Positions 35,813-46,616 of a stretch of DNA of 64,000 nucleotides are shown here, piece by piece. The position numbers and the translations under genes were made by a program. Each line of letters opens with the position of its first letter. Positions within the stretch are counted from its first letter, which is position 1. The DNA comes from Seminavis robusta (Eukaryota > Bacillariophyta > Bacillariophyceae > Naviculales > Naviculaceae): contig CAICTM010000282.1 in the NCBI GenBank assembly GCA_903772945.1, positions 1-64,000 of the forward strand, in the 5' to 3' direction. Under the pieces are notes generated by a model. It made no database searches. It was given only the letters and a program-made list of their open reading frames with translations, and was not told where the DNA came from.

Positions 35813-36718
35813 ATGACGATGACGACGACAAAGACAATGATTATCAAGTCTGAAAACTGCCGCAACAGGACAGCTCTGTTTGTTTTGTTGATTCTATGCT
35901 GTAGGGGTGGAGATCCTGTCCACTCGTTCCTTCCGAGTAGTCCAACGTTTATTACTGCTATTCCATCGGTTCCATCAATAAGGAAGGCTGTGTGGAAAAC
36001 AACGGCCAAGACGGAACTTGCCACCACGGTGCTACCACAGGAGGTAATATCCCTGCAGGTAGCTGACGACACTACTACCGGTAGTAGCACCAGCGTGGAA
36101 GATGATACTGGAATCTTGGTGTCTCTCTTTGGCAGTGTGAAAGCATTTCAAGACTTTTGGAATTTCGATTTTGGTCGTCGCGTGGTGCATCTCAGCAGTC
36201 ATGCTAGTGCAACCAGTAGTAACGGTAGCATTGGCATTGACATGGCACAACTGTACGACTCGAACGAGTACATTACCTTGCGCAAACGAGGGACTCAAAT
36301 GGCCCTGAACAAGACTGCCATGAGTTATCTAGAATTTGCAAATGACTATATTGTGGCGGGAGGTGGTTCGGCCGTGGTCCCCATTACACCCAACGACTAC
36401 TTGTATCCCCGTCTCAAAGAACCACTGGAACGAGCCCTCCAACAATCGCCCGAATCGCTCAGCATTAATGTCTATCATTCGGGAAATCAAGCCGTGGCAC
36501 TCAATCGTCATTACGATGCTTACGATGTCCTCGTTTGGCAAACCAATGGCAAGAAAGAATGGGAGGTACAAATAGATGCTAGCAATACGTGGAAAAACAT
36601 TACCCTGCAACCGGGGGATCTATTGTACATTCCCAAGGGAGTCTATCATGCTGCCACCACGGCACAGGGATGCAATATTTCCACTCATGCTACCATTGGA
36701 TTTCTGGAAACTAAATAA
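35813..36718 (+). CDS. JmjC/cupin-like oxygenase with plastid-type presequence
   Basis: Single exon, 301 residues from the ATG at 35813; the frame is open further upstream but only through a GTG. After a short Thr/Met/Lys-rich start, a hydrophobic signal segment (TALFVLLILCC) ends at PVHS-FLPSSP. Phe just after the cleavage point, followed by a Ser/Thr- and Lys-rich, acid-poor stretch, is the pattern of diatom plastid presequences. About 105-295 resembles the JmjC/cupin fold of ribosomal-oxygenase-type enzymes: SINVYHSGNQAVALNRHYD, with HYD as the H-x-D metal pair near 234-236, DVLVWQTNGKKEWEV, then LQPGDLLYIPKGVYHAA with the third His near 279. A complete metal triad supports Fe(II)/2-oxoglutarate oxygenase activity. 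Substrate unknown; a plastid protein hydroxylase is possible. Confidence 0.8.
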   Translation: MTMTTTKTMIIKSENCRNRTALFVLLILCCRGGDPVHSFLPSSPTFITAIPSVPSIRKAVWKTTAKTELATTVLPQEVISLQVADDTTTGSSTSVEDDTGILVSLFGSVKAFQDFWNFDFGRRVVHLSSHASATSSNGSIGIDMAQLYDSNEYITLRKRGTQMALNKTAMSYLEFANDYIVAGGGSAVVPITPNDYLYPRLKEPLERALQQSPESLSINVYHSGNQAVALNRHYDAYDVLVWQTNGKKEWEVQIDASNTWKNITLQPGDLLYIPKGVYHAATTAQGCNISTHATIGFLETK

Positions 36719-37651
36719 AAATAATTCCAATGGAGGCAAATACGACACACAAGTTTTGGGTGCCAGCTGCATGTCGAGCAATCAAGTGACTGAGACTCGT
36801 TGGGCCGATCGAGCCAGCAACGAAACATTGCAATGGAGTTTCACGGGCGATGGATTATTTTTGGTGAGAGTCAAGCCGATCGAACCGGCGTCGATCTGTC
36901 GCTTCGTGAGATTCATTGTCAGAAATTCTACAGAGACCTTTGAAGAACTGAGGCGCCACTCAAACCACGCAGGAGTCGTTCCAATTTGCTCCTGTCGTAA
37001 GATAATAATGTTTCGAGTATGTATAAAGATGGAGAAAGAGGGGCCTTTGTGTTTCGTTCAAAAGGTAGCAAGCAAAGTACCGAACCATGGCACGGACGGA
37101 GTCCTTCTGCACCTGAGCACATAATCGACGCAATCCAAGCTGGATCATCCCTCCATGAAGTCGCCAGAAACCGGAGCTTGCTTTGCTTGGGACGAGCACG
37201 TTTCACGAAGCTGCCACTTTTGCATGATTGGGGCTGGCTATAGCTAGCAACCGGTAGAGAGATGTACTTTTGTCTCACGGAAGTCACTGTGCACTATGGC
37301 ACGATTGAGGCTGGCTACCTAGCTGTAGAGTCTTCTTGGCGCCACACGCCCTCCTGTGGTCTCACGGAATCCAGCTAGGCAGATCCAAGGATGGGTTCAT
37401 GCATGTATGTGCGTGGCCTTTTCGTTTTGTATCACCAGCGGCAACCATACCCGAATCGAATCGAATCGAATCCTTACCATACTCTACACCTACACAATTT
37501 GTCCCTATAGCTACATATAACTGCCCGCCACGGAGCCGACGAATGCTGAATTTTGTGACCAATGCGCCCGCAAACACGCACAGAAGATGCTACGGCGAAC
37601 GATCAGGCTTCGTGGAAAAGAATCAATACACCCGCAGTGCATGCATGATCC
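36719..37651. other. intergenic, convergent 3' ends
   Basis: Between the 3' ends of the JmjC-like gene and member F. Short repeats TAGCTAGCAACCGG and TCGAATCGAATCGAATC (37455) occur. No gene supported. Confidence 0.45.
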
Positions 37652-39755
37652 CTAAAAACACGAGCACTCATCATCACAACCACACAAAACTCCTGTGCAG
37701 TCAAATGACAGGCCCTGCTGCATGTCACAGGGGTCAAACAAGAATACAGAGCCAGCACAGGTGGCATTCATGTTGCAAATTGCTTTTGGAATGGTCCCTG
37801 ACAAAAGAGGGTTTCCTTCCAATGCCAATGTGTGGAGCGATGGATGAAGAGCTGAAAACTCATTTGGCAGAGTCCCAGAAAGCGAGTTGTTGGCAAACGT
37901 TAGACGGCCAATGGAACTCAGTTTGCCAAATTCGCTGGGAATGCGACCTGTGAACTGGTTCCCCTGAAACTCGAGCACTGCAAGCTGTGACAACAACCCA
38001 AGCTCTGTAGGAATCGTCCCTGAGAGAGCATTGTTGCGAAAGCTGAGAGTGACTCTACTTTGTGTCAAAAGACCAAACTCGCTTGGCAGAGCGCCGCTGA
38101 ATTGATTCCCGGCAAGTCCGAGCAAGGATATTGTTGACATTTGTCCCATTTCTGAGGGCAGTGTCCCGTGCAGCAAATTCCCGAAAACAGAAAGAATCCG
38201 TAGTTTCTGAAGAAGTCCAATGGCACTTGGAAGGGTGCCAGCCACGCGGTCACCGGTCAGTGTCATCATTTCAAGGTTACTTAGCTGTCCAATCTCTGAT
38301 GGGATGGTTCCTATATGAGAAGGTGAGAATTGAGCACAGATCATCAACGTGAAATAGGACATTCCCTGCAGCCGTACCTGTGATATTACACCGATCCATC
38401 AACAGCCACCTTAGGCTTTGAAACTTTCCGACGCTCGATGGGATTGTTCCCTGCAACCGAGGGTTCACACCGAAACTCAAATGCCTCAAGTTGGTCAAGC
38501 TCCAGATGTCTGTTGGAATATTTCCATGATGATCATTGGCATCAATGGCAAAGACTTGAAGGTTGCTCAGTAGTCCAATTTCCGAGGGTATGATACCGTT
38601 GTGTCCCATGCTAGCGAAACCGAGTCCTTCCAATGCGGTCAGTGCTCCAATCTGGCTGGAGATTGTGCCTTGTATGGCATTGAACCCGACAGACAGTGTT
38701 TGGAGGGAAGTCAGGATGTAGAGTTCTTCTGGCAGAGACCCTACAAGATTGTTTCGGTCCAACCAGAGATGTTGGTACAAGCCATGTTGGTTGCAATTTG
38801 TGGTTGGCATTGGCTCTAGAAAACCAGAAAGGACACCTGGGTATAGGCTGGATGTAAATGCCTTTGTGGCAAAATCAGGTTTGGTGTACCATTCGCACTC
38901 AGGTATGCTATGGTTGAGCCAGTTCGTGTTGTTGTTCCAGTCATTGCCTGCTGTAGCATAGTACAGGGTGGCTAGGGCGAACCTTTGCTTGATGCGATCA
39001 TTGGAGTGGGATACCAGAGAGTCCTGGTCCTCCCAGAGCCACTGCCATGCCTTGGATTGGGGTGTACTATCCTCAGTAGCAATGGCCCTTATAGTCTCGT
39101 CGGAGAACAAGGAGAGAATGGATCCCTCCAAAGAAGTTGGAGCTTGGGAAGGGGGCAGTGTTGGTACCTCCTCATCAGGATCAGTATTCTTCTTGGATGC
39201 CGAGATGGTGACTGTGACGACAATCGTCCCCATGGCAATGAGCAAAATGGCTGCCAGCAGGATATTGGTTTTGAGTTTCTTGTTGCTGTCTCGTCTTCTC
39301 TTTCGAGCATTCTCATGGTCCGGGAACGCTTGATGCACTTGCTCGTCTTGGTCTACCAGATTCGCCACTGCCAAGCTCTCCTCGGTGTCGTCCTGTGTGC
39401 CGGAGGTAGAATGCATGGTTACAGTTTCCCTCGTCGTGGTGGTGGCTGGATTCTCTTCCTCCAATAACAATTGTCCGGGAAGTAGTCCATTGGACCCCAC
39501 GTAAATGGCCCCCGGTTGACTTGTCTGGCGACTTGTTGGATCATTATTTCCACCCGGCAGTGGCTGTATACCCGCCACAACAAGAGTCGAAAAGCACATG
39601 GGCCCATGTCCGTTTTCATTGATGGCATCAATAGCGGTAGCAGCCGACGTAGCCGTTTCTTCTTTGGCTTTGACTTCCTTCACTCTGATGTCTTGTTCTC
39701 CCTCCGAATCCTTGTCCATTGTTGCTGTTGCTGTTGTAGTTGGAGGAGTAAGCAT
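37652..39755 (-). CDS. type II membrane LRR protein, member F
   Basis: Two exons, 39755-38378 and 38310-37652, with a 67-bp phase-1 intron (GTACGG...ATATAG), the shortest in the family, restore CNITG-TIPSEIGQ and give 678 residues. The open frame begins upstream at TTG; the first ATG is 39755. The cytoplasmic part is the shortest of the complete members (about 160 residues). It has QPGAIYVGSNG near 80, EESLAVANLVDQDEQ near 125 and a strongly basic KRRRDSNKKLK before the helix (about 161-184). The ectodomain has DSTPQSKAWQWLWED, RFALATLYYATAGNDW and WLNHSIPECEW (Pro in place of His), then LRRs and a cap ending GVLCGCDDECSCF. The L-x-x-IV-x-AR helix was not found. Receptor-like role inferred from the plan only. 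Confidence 0.9.
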
Positions 39756-40186
39756 TGGGTTCTCCAATTCAAATCGACGAACTGACTTCTTTATGACGGT
39801 ATCATATAAACTTATTCAGGATGAGTGCGAGGTAAGCTCCCATTCCAATGCTGTGCCGCTGTCTGGGTTCTGTTCGGAGTAATGACAATAATGGCCAAAT
39901 TCAAAATTAATCGAGGCAGTCTCCCACTGGTCACTGGTACATGTACATGTACCATGTACCCCGAAGCATTAAGTAGCAAGTGAAGGGGCAACGTGAAGGG
40001 TGACCTAATTAATAGTTAGGAGTTCTACGAAAAAGACCAACGAAACAATGTCAATTGCCAAAGGTGCCATTCTATGATTTAATAAGCCAGCGGAGCTGTG
40101 TAACCTCGGCAGAAAGGTTTCAGTGTAGAAGCAGATACCCCTATTAGCTAGCTAGCTAGAAGCAGATACCTCTAGTGCTTAGCTAG
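39756..40186. other. intergenic, flank of the Mutator-like element
   Basis: Contains a GTACATGTACATGTACC tract at 39938 and two AGAAGCAGATACC-CT units (40131 and 40159). The same units recur on the other side of the transposon at 43796-43870, so the element appears to have landed in a tandem array. Confidence 0.6.
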
Positions 40187-40426
40187 TGCTTAAGGAGGTA
40201 CCACCAGGTCTGCACGTCAGTCGGTAGGAACCCGGAAATCTCTCGTGTTATTCTTCCTTTTATCGAGCGTTTTTTATCAACCGACCATGATCCAAAGCAG
40301 TTATATGGCTGCCGCTGCCGTTCCTTCCACCGATCACGTAGAGACCCGTGCAGTGGATGTGTGCGTTCGCAATAGCCATGGCTGTTAACTTGCGTCGGGG
40401 TAGAGAGGTGCTGGTTCTTTATACGT

Positions 40427-41326
40427 GTGGGAAATTTCGTGAAGGAAGGTGACATCAGGCGGACCAGGCTCCGTACGAAGGATGTTTGCCATTGCAAGGA
40501 CAATAAAGAAATCGTTTTCATGACCAAGTTCAAGCCTGACCCATATGAGAATTTTATGGTTCTTCGTCCTGAGGCAGCAAGTGAAAAAAAAAAAAATGAA
40601 CGTCTAATAACGGATTCAGACGAGATGTGCTTGAGGACTACCCACGAGCTAAGGCTCGGGTATTTCCCACAGTCAAGTCTGCTCACCGGCCACACTGGCC
40701 TCCTGAGAGGGTGCGACGCCTGTTAGCTATCTAAGGATTTGTACACTGAGGTCGGAGCCATGATTCACCACAAATCACGAGCTCTTTGTTGAAGAGAGTT
40801 GGGGTTGGTAAAGAAGTTTGAGGGGGTAGGAGGGGTAAGGAAAAAGGCAGCAAGTGAGATGGTGGCAAGAGCAGACAGGGATGAGTTTCATAATGCATCT
40901 TTTGTTGTGGTCCCCAGCATCAAGAAGCTTGTCACTGACGCAATGAATCATGCCTACCTTTGTGTTGATGATGAGCCAGTTGAAGATTATCATTCGGAGG
41001 ATGAAGTTGACGACAAGCCCAAAAAGTGTGACTGCGTTGAGGAACATGGTCTCTTGACGTGTGGTGTGAATGAAGCCCCGCTCAGCTTGGTGGATAAGAA
41101 TGATTTCCTCCATTCTTTGAAGAAATACATCTTGAAGAAAACGAATGGGAGAGTGTACAGCTCTTCCAGTTCCTCAGTCACGGCTTCCGAATCTTCGCCA
41201 AATCCAATACAATCTACAAGATGTAGAGTTGCAATAGCAATGTCTTGCTCGCTCATCTCTGTTTGGCCATCAGTTGAAGGCTCTGCATCCTCTCCATTCA
41301 TCGGGACTGTGTCAACTCGCACATGA
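40427..41326 (+). pseudogene. second MULE open frame, split by a retroposon
   Basis: Read on the strand opposite to the transposase: GNFVKEGDIRRTRLRTKDV...FMVLRPEAASE up to 40585, then, after the retroposon and its duplicated target, MVARADRDEFHNASFVVVPS...HSEDEVDDKPKKCDCVEE. The target duplication encodes AASE on both sides, so the frame was continuous before insertion. It ends at 41326, overlapping the transposase 3' end. No domain is recognised. A start codon is not evident (the frame opens at GTG), so this could be part of a spliced accessory gene or a chance frame. Confidence 0.45.
40586..40845 (-). mobile_element. SINE-like retroposon, copy A
   Basis: About 260 bp nearly identical to copy B. 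In the sense direction (minus strand here) it ends in a run of 13 T, with the element's constant end next to the T run. Direct repeats GGCAGCAAGTGA flank it (40574-40585 and 40846-40857), a 12-bp target duplication. It interrupts the plus-strand frame of the MULE. Compared with copy B it lacks about 13 bases at the start. Confidence 0.85.
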
Positions 41327-43561
41327 CACATCCGCGAAAACTGGATCGCGAGTGGCCAACTTCTCCACAGCTTCCACACACTTTGCCGGTAGTATCAGTT
41401 TTCTTCGAAATCTTTCTTTTCTTCGCTGGATTCTTTTTTGTCTTGGCAATGGAGATACCAGAGGAATACATGCGGCCGTCCTTTCGGTCTTGTTCCAGCT
41501 TTTCCTGGTACTCCTTGAGCTTCAAGTAAGTTTCCCTATTTCTTTTCTTTTTGTATTCGATGGTCCTTCGCTTGCTGTTTTTTTTTTTTTGATACTCCTC
41601 TTGTTGCCGCAAGAAATAGGTGGTTCCTTCCTCCATTTCCAACCCAAGGGCATGGAACAGTCTACTGAAGAACTCCTCCACACCCAACAGAGTGATGCCA
41701 ACAGCAATGCAAACCCGGTTTTGGAGGGAGAGTGAACCGGCGTAGACTTTGTTCTTGGATGCGAGCCAGGCTATTGTGTTGTTGAGCGATTCATTGGCGT
41801 TAGTTGTCATGTCATGGTTTGATTCATCGAGGCGTTCCATCGTGGTAAATTGATTGAAAGGATCTACCAGTGATTCGTAGAGAGACTTGTCTTTTGTCTT
41901 GCTCCTGTACACTTTCCCACACTCACTCCTTTCCTTTTCTGACATCTCTTTACGTAAGCAGAAGTCTCCACAGAATTCATGGTTGTCGAATGTGTATTCC
42001 AGCACGGCCTTGGCAGCATCAGCCCATTGTTCTCTAGGCATGGACGGAAGCTTTTTCAGGAAGTAGACATAGTAAGTTGTCAAACGAAGAATGTCGCCTC
42101 CAGTCATGTCGAAACTTGCTTTAACACCCTTGCCCTTTATCGCGTACAGATGGTTGCGGTATGTTTTCTTTCGGTGAGCAGGATCGGCAACAAACACTGG
42201 CTCTGGTACCGGCTAGCGAAGGTGTTCGTCTGATCTAGTCTTTGCTTTTCCCTTTTTGGTGTACCCCAGTATGGGTAGTTGTCGAGTTTATGGCGTGTCA
42301 ACCAATCTTTGTTGCTCCATTTGCAATGAGCCTTCATCGTGGAGTCATCATCGGTGCAGATCTTGTCCACGGCAACATTGTGCAAGTCATACAATTCCTC
42401 AACCATGATCAACAATGATTGGGACTCCATCCCACCGGAGCTTCCTTCATAATTGATGGTACACTCGTGCTCTGGTACGTTCAGCCCTCTGCTCAGATGG
42501 TATTGGCACTTGCGACAGAACTTCGATCTCTGACAAATAACACATGGTTTCCCAGTGTTTGCTCCCATAATGCTGGCATGACCAGATGGTGAGTTGTATG
42601 ACCGGCCACTGCCTTTCTGATTCCATCCCATATCCATTCCACCATTGATGGTCGCTCTTTGTTCTGGCCTTTCACCCTTTCTAACAGATGCCTCCCATTC
42701 CACGAAATTTAAGTTTATTCCATGATTACTCCTGCGAACTTCCTCCACCAAATTGTCCACAAGGGCCTTGTGACAAACTTCGCAGATATGTGGAGCTAGT
42801 GCAAGTTCAATGTTGGAGAAAGACTTCTTCGACATTGTGGTGTAGTTGGGTAAGTTCAACATGGCAAGTGTCCGTTGTGCTTCAACACCACCATCTCCAG
42901 ACCAAAGGAAAGCTAACACAAACTGAACGTTGCACGAAAAATCCAGGTTTGTTGTGTGGTTCGAGAGCTTTGGAAGGGTAGTCCTGGACACATCAGATTC
43001 TTTCAGTTCACCGAATGACTTGCATTCTTCATTGCCACAGGTCAACTGACCGACAGAGGCAACACACGTAGTATTGAATGTAAGCTGGACACTTGGCTGC
43101 CTGCATGTAAAACATCGTGTGTTGCCATTGACTAATTGGGATAACCCTTTGTGCTCCAGGATCAGTCGACGTGGAGTTGGTGACTTCTTCCTTGTGTCTT
43201 CCTTCACGGCTAGAGGAGAGAGGGCAGTTGCAACATTGTCGATTACTGGAGAAGGGGTTGGTTTTGGATATTCCTTCCTCTTCGGCGCTCCCATGTTCAA
43301 CATCGAATGAGCCCAACCAGGCCTCTTCGCAATGACGTCCACCCGGTTTCCGGAAGCTAACTTGTTGATTTCTCTCTGATAGTTGCTTGTTGCCTTGTTC
43401 TCACTGATGGCAAAACAAGGCAATATGGGTGTAACTCCTCTCTGACGGCGACTTTCTCTCAATACCGGAGTTGAATCATCTCCTCCTACCACTGCCGGAG
43501 TTACAATTTGTGGGTTGTCTGTAGAGGTTTCAGCTCCTTCCTCTTCTGAGGCAACATTCAT
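41298..43561 (-). pseudogene. Mutator-like transposase, frameshifted
   Basis: The first frame (43561 to about 42230) has Cys pairs (RCFTCRQPS, LTCGNEECKS) and the Mutator core GGMDMGWNQKGSGRSYNSPS (first catalytic Asp). Next are FCRKCQYH, HECTINYEGSSGGMES, and KICTDDDSTMKAH (second Asp). The second frame (about 42218 to 41298) continues with EPVFVADPAHRKKTYRNHLY, DNHEFCGDFC (candidate Glu), NESLNNTIAWLAS, a long Lys/Glu-rich helix and a zinc-knuckle-like CGSCGEVGHSRSSFRGC. The switch lies at about 42200-42235, where CTAGCCGGTACC-like sequence sits. A very short intron is unlikely there, so a frameshift is assumed. The enzyme would cut and paste the element by a DDE mechanism in the nucleus. 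Confidence 0.8.
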
Positions 43562-43785
43562 AACTTGCCGTTGTTTACTTTTGTTGCCACAGAATTGGCC
43601 ATGGTCGCCGGTTGCCAGCTAAAATAAAAAAGAATTCCATCTCCGGGTAAAAGTCGCTGCAAACGTCAGAGACTGACTAGGTGTGGATTGACCATGGTTC
43701 AACATTGATTTCTATTTTAGCTATCGACTATGGACTGGACAAAACAAACTCGGGAGTAAAAGCGGGTGGTATCTCCTTAACTTGC

Positions 43786-45113
43786 GCTTAGCTAGCTAGA
43801 AGCAGATCCCCCTAGCTAGAAGCAGATTCCCATAGCAAGCTAGAAGCAGATACCCCTGGCTAGCTAGAAAACAAGTTATATAGCTTTCACTGGCTTTAGA
43901 GTTTTTCCTGGTAGAAGCAGACCCCCCTACTAGGATGCATGTAAATAGCTTTAGCTGGTTTAAAAGCACCATCCTAGGATACTTATTTAGTTTTTGCTGA
44001 CTTATTTGTATTCTAACCCTACCCTTATACCTGCAGGGACCACCGTAGCAGGAAAAACAATTAAAGGGGTTGAGGGCTCTGGCAGCAAGACTGCCGAGGT
44101 AAAGCCATTCTGAAGCCAATCGTACTCCCTACTCCTCGAAGAAGAGCTAGTGGTATAAATACAAACGTCGCTCGAGGAGTAGTCTACATTCAAATTGAGA
44201 GTTCCTCCGACATTCAAGGCCTCCTCGACTTTTCAGTAACTATTGCTATCACACTACCGGTACGCAAACAGATATCGGTACCGCACGGGAGCTACCGCAA
44301 CTATTTCAAACTATAGCTACTAGTAGCTAGCTCTACTACTACTAGCAAAGCTCGAGCTACTGGAGTATTCGCTTATTATTATTGTTTTGATGCTAAACTA
44401 TCGGTACCAGGACATATAAGTATGCAAACGAGATAGTTGCTACATGTACATGTAATGGTTTCATTGCATGGCGCGCTGTGGAACCTCGGGCAGCATCAAA
44501 ACGCTCGTGGATGGCACATGATGACAATTGATGTACTGTACCAGTAGCTAAGTCAATTTGGAGCAGAAACGAGCGTGGTCCGATCTGTACCGAGAGATCC
44601 AAGCGAGCGATCTACATTACTATACGGAGGCAGGGCTCATTGAGTGGCGCGTACACCGAAATGGAACGTTTTTGTACGACAAGCATGCATGCAAAGCAAG
44701 TGCACGTTTGCTTTGCCCTAATGTTCGTGTCTTCTCTTGCTGTGGGCCACACACAATACGGTATGGATCGAGGGCTCTACTACTACTGGATTATCAAGCA
44801 ACTACATGAACCGTACGGTGTGTTCGTTGTATGGATTTTTATGCTCGTCTTCCATGAGCAGCAAAAACATGTTCTCTCTCTCTTTGGACGTACGGTTCGG
44901 GGGCACGACGTGGAACGATCCATGCGACCTCCGTGTGAGATCGAAAAACGAATGGAACGACGTGCCATGGAACTACCGTACTCGACCTACCGTTCTGAGA
45001 TTGAAAAACGAATGATCGATTCGATTCCACTACCTCAAGCCATACCATACTACCCACCAACCGAACACGTATGCATGATTCGATTCATTCGATACCCTCA
45101 CTCATTCATTCAT
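43786..45113. other. intergenic with short tandem array
   Basis: 43796-43930 repeats AGCTAGAAGCAGAT-CCCCT about four times with spacing of 25 to 30 bases. The rest, up to the 3' end of the MYND-RING gene, has scattered CTAG and GTAC words. Plus-strand frames running into 45557 are the antisense of that gene and are not accepted. Confidence 0.5.
43796..43930. repeat. tandem array of AGAAGCAGAT-CCCC units
   Basis: Units at about 43798, 43818, 43843 and 43913 share AGAAGCAGA followed by a C run. Matching units at 40131 and 40159 lie beyond the opposite end of the MULE, implying the array predates the insertion. Confidence 0.65.
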
Positions 45114-46616
45114 TCATTCCTCCATGAGTTTCCTCCAGAGCGCGTAGACTTGCTGTTGGTGGATTGGATCATCATGGCCTTCGTACAAGACGGCCCGTCC
45201 CATGACGGCTTGTGCTTGTTCCAACTGGCCCAATTGTTGATGGGACAATGCCACGTATTGGTGAATTCCCGGCGTGTGTCGATTATGTTGTTGTGTATCG
45301 AGTGCGGCTTGTCCCAGATTAATAGCACCTTGATAATTGCCGTGTTCGTAGAGACAACGACTGAATCCCATGAAAACCCGTCGTTGTTGCCGTGGCGTCA
45401 ACTGGGATTGTTTCGGATAGTCCGTCATGAGTTGCTGATAGAGGGATTCTGCCGTATCCCAGTCTTGTTGGTGCGTGAGTATGTCCAGCATTTGGAGCCG
45501 ACACTCGATGAGATCGGTTTCGAGGGCAAGGAGGGATCCCTGATTCATGATTTCTAGAATTTGATTCTGGACTTGTTGCATTTTTTGATACGTAGTTTCA
45601 TCGATTGCACCCTCGTCGTCGTCCGACTCATCGTCCGTAGTCTTGTTGTTGTTCTTGTTGTTTTTACTAGTCTCACTAGAAGATTCACTCAATACCCGTC
45701 CTTGTTTCATGAGTGCATCGACCTGTTTCTTGCGCTCCACACCAGATTGCCAAATGCGCAAGTTTTGTTCTACAATTAGCATGGCTTGCTTGTAATCGCC
45801 TCGCACTGTGGCAATCTGCGAAGCAATGTAATTGGCTTGCAACGTGTCTTGATCACACGTTGGTGATTCGAGTTGTTGCAATTGTAAGAGTGCCAATTGA
45901 CACGCTGCTTCTACCTTCTTGTCGTCGTCGTGGTCGTCGTCTTTTGTATTATTCGTTTGCCAATGACAACTGGCCCGAGCCGTGTAGAGGAGTGCCTTGG
46001 AGAGGAGCGTGTCGCGACTGGTCGTAGTACTTGTAGTAGTAGTACGACAGCACGGACACTTGATTTTGTCGTTTTCAGTGATCATGGGTGGTTGATGCAA
46101 GTCTTGATACCGTTGCAAGCAAGGCACACAAAAGACATGACCACAATTGGACAGAGTCACGGGATGCACCATTTGTGGTTCTTCTGTTTCACAAATGGGA
46201 CATGCTTTCTTCTTGTCCTTACTATTACTACTACTACTAGTAGTGTTGTCATTGTCATTGTTGTTATACAACAACACTAACTTGTCCTGAACCGACTGAC
46301 AATCTTTCTTGTGATACTTCCAATGCCGTTTCTGACAGTCTTGACTGCAATAGTACACACAGTGACACTTGCCGCATCGCATAGATGGACTACTAGTACT
46401 ACTACTACTACTACTACCAACGTGCGCACAACCATCACAGACAATCAGAGACTTTGGCGGTTGCGCATTGGCGGCCAAAAGCCGATTCTTCTTTTTCTTG
46501 GCGGAAGGAGGAGGCAAACTGAAAAAGACGGCCAAACCCAGCAGACCAATCCAAAACGATATCAACGCAATCGCATTCGTACCTGTACTCACATCTAACC
46601 AGGAAAGGAGTGTCAT
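45114..46616 (-). CDS. membrane-anchored MYND and RING zinc-finger protein with TPR-like repeats
   Basis: Single exon, 500 residues, ATG at 46616. A hydrophobic N-terminal helix (IALISFWIGLLGLAVFF, about 17-34) followed by KKKKNR predicts a membrane anchor with the bulk of the protein in the cytosol. A MYND finger follows (VCDGC...RCGKCHCVYYCSQDCQKRHW, then YHKKDC, about 59-105). A RING finger (CPICETEEPQ...SNCGHVFCVPCL...CPCC, about 138-193) would give E3 ubiquitin-ligase activity. About 200-500 is helical with repeats of TPR type (YLYEHGNYQGAINLGQAAL-like, VALSHQQLGQLEQAQAVMGR), suited to protein binding. Ser, Thr, Asn and Asp homopolymer tracts separate the domains. All visible zinc ligands are present. 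Membrane-associated ubiquitination is inferred; the target is unknown. Confidence 0.85.
   Translation of the reverse strand: MTLLSWLDVSTGTNAIALISFWIGLLGLAVFFSLPPPSAKKKKNRLLAANAQPPKSLIVCDGCAHVGSSSSSSTSSPSMRCGKCHCVYYCSQDCQKRHWKYHKKDCQSVQDKLVLLYNNNDNDNTTSSSSNSKDKKKACPICETEEPQMVHPVTLSNCGHVFCVPCLQRYQDLHQPPMITENDKIKCPCCRTTTTSTTTSRDTLLSKALLYTARASCHWQTNNTKDDDHDDDKKVEAACQLALLQLQQLESPTCDQDTLQANYIASQIATVRGDYKQAMLIVEQNLRIWQSGVERKKQVDALMKQGRVLSESSSETSKNNKNNNKTTDDESDDDEGAIDETTYQKMQQVQNQILEIMNQGSLLALETDLIECRLQMLDILTHQQDWDTAESLYQQLMTDYPKQSQLTPRQQRRVFMGFSRCLYEHGNYQGAINLGQAALDTQQHNRHTPGIHQYVALSHQQLGQLEQAQAVMGRAVLYEGHDDPIHQQQVYALWRKLMEE

Larger units (their letters stand above)
40187..43785 (-). mobile_element. 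Mutator-like DNA transposon (MULE), about 3.6 kb
   Basis: Terminal inverted repeats TTAAGGAG-TACCACC (left near 40190, right complement near 43766-43780) bound a body encoding a Mutator-type transposase on the minus strand and a second open frame on the plus strand. The direct repeat GCTTAGCTAG sits outside both ends (40177-40186 and 43786-43795) and is a plausible 10-bp target duplication, although TAGC words are common here. A SINE-like retroposon (40586-40845) has inserted inside it. The transposase frame is broken, so this copy looks non-autonomous now but not very old. Confidence 0.8.

Noticed and set aside
44558-45557. Long plus-strand open frame of about 300 codons
   Set aside because: From 45114 on it is the antisense of the MYND-RING gene, and the upstream part has no domain or plausible codon pattern.
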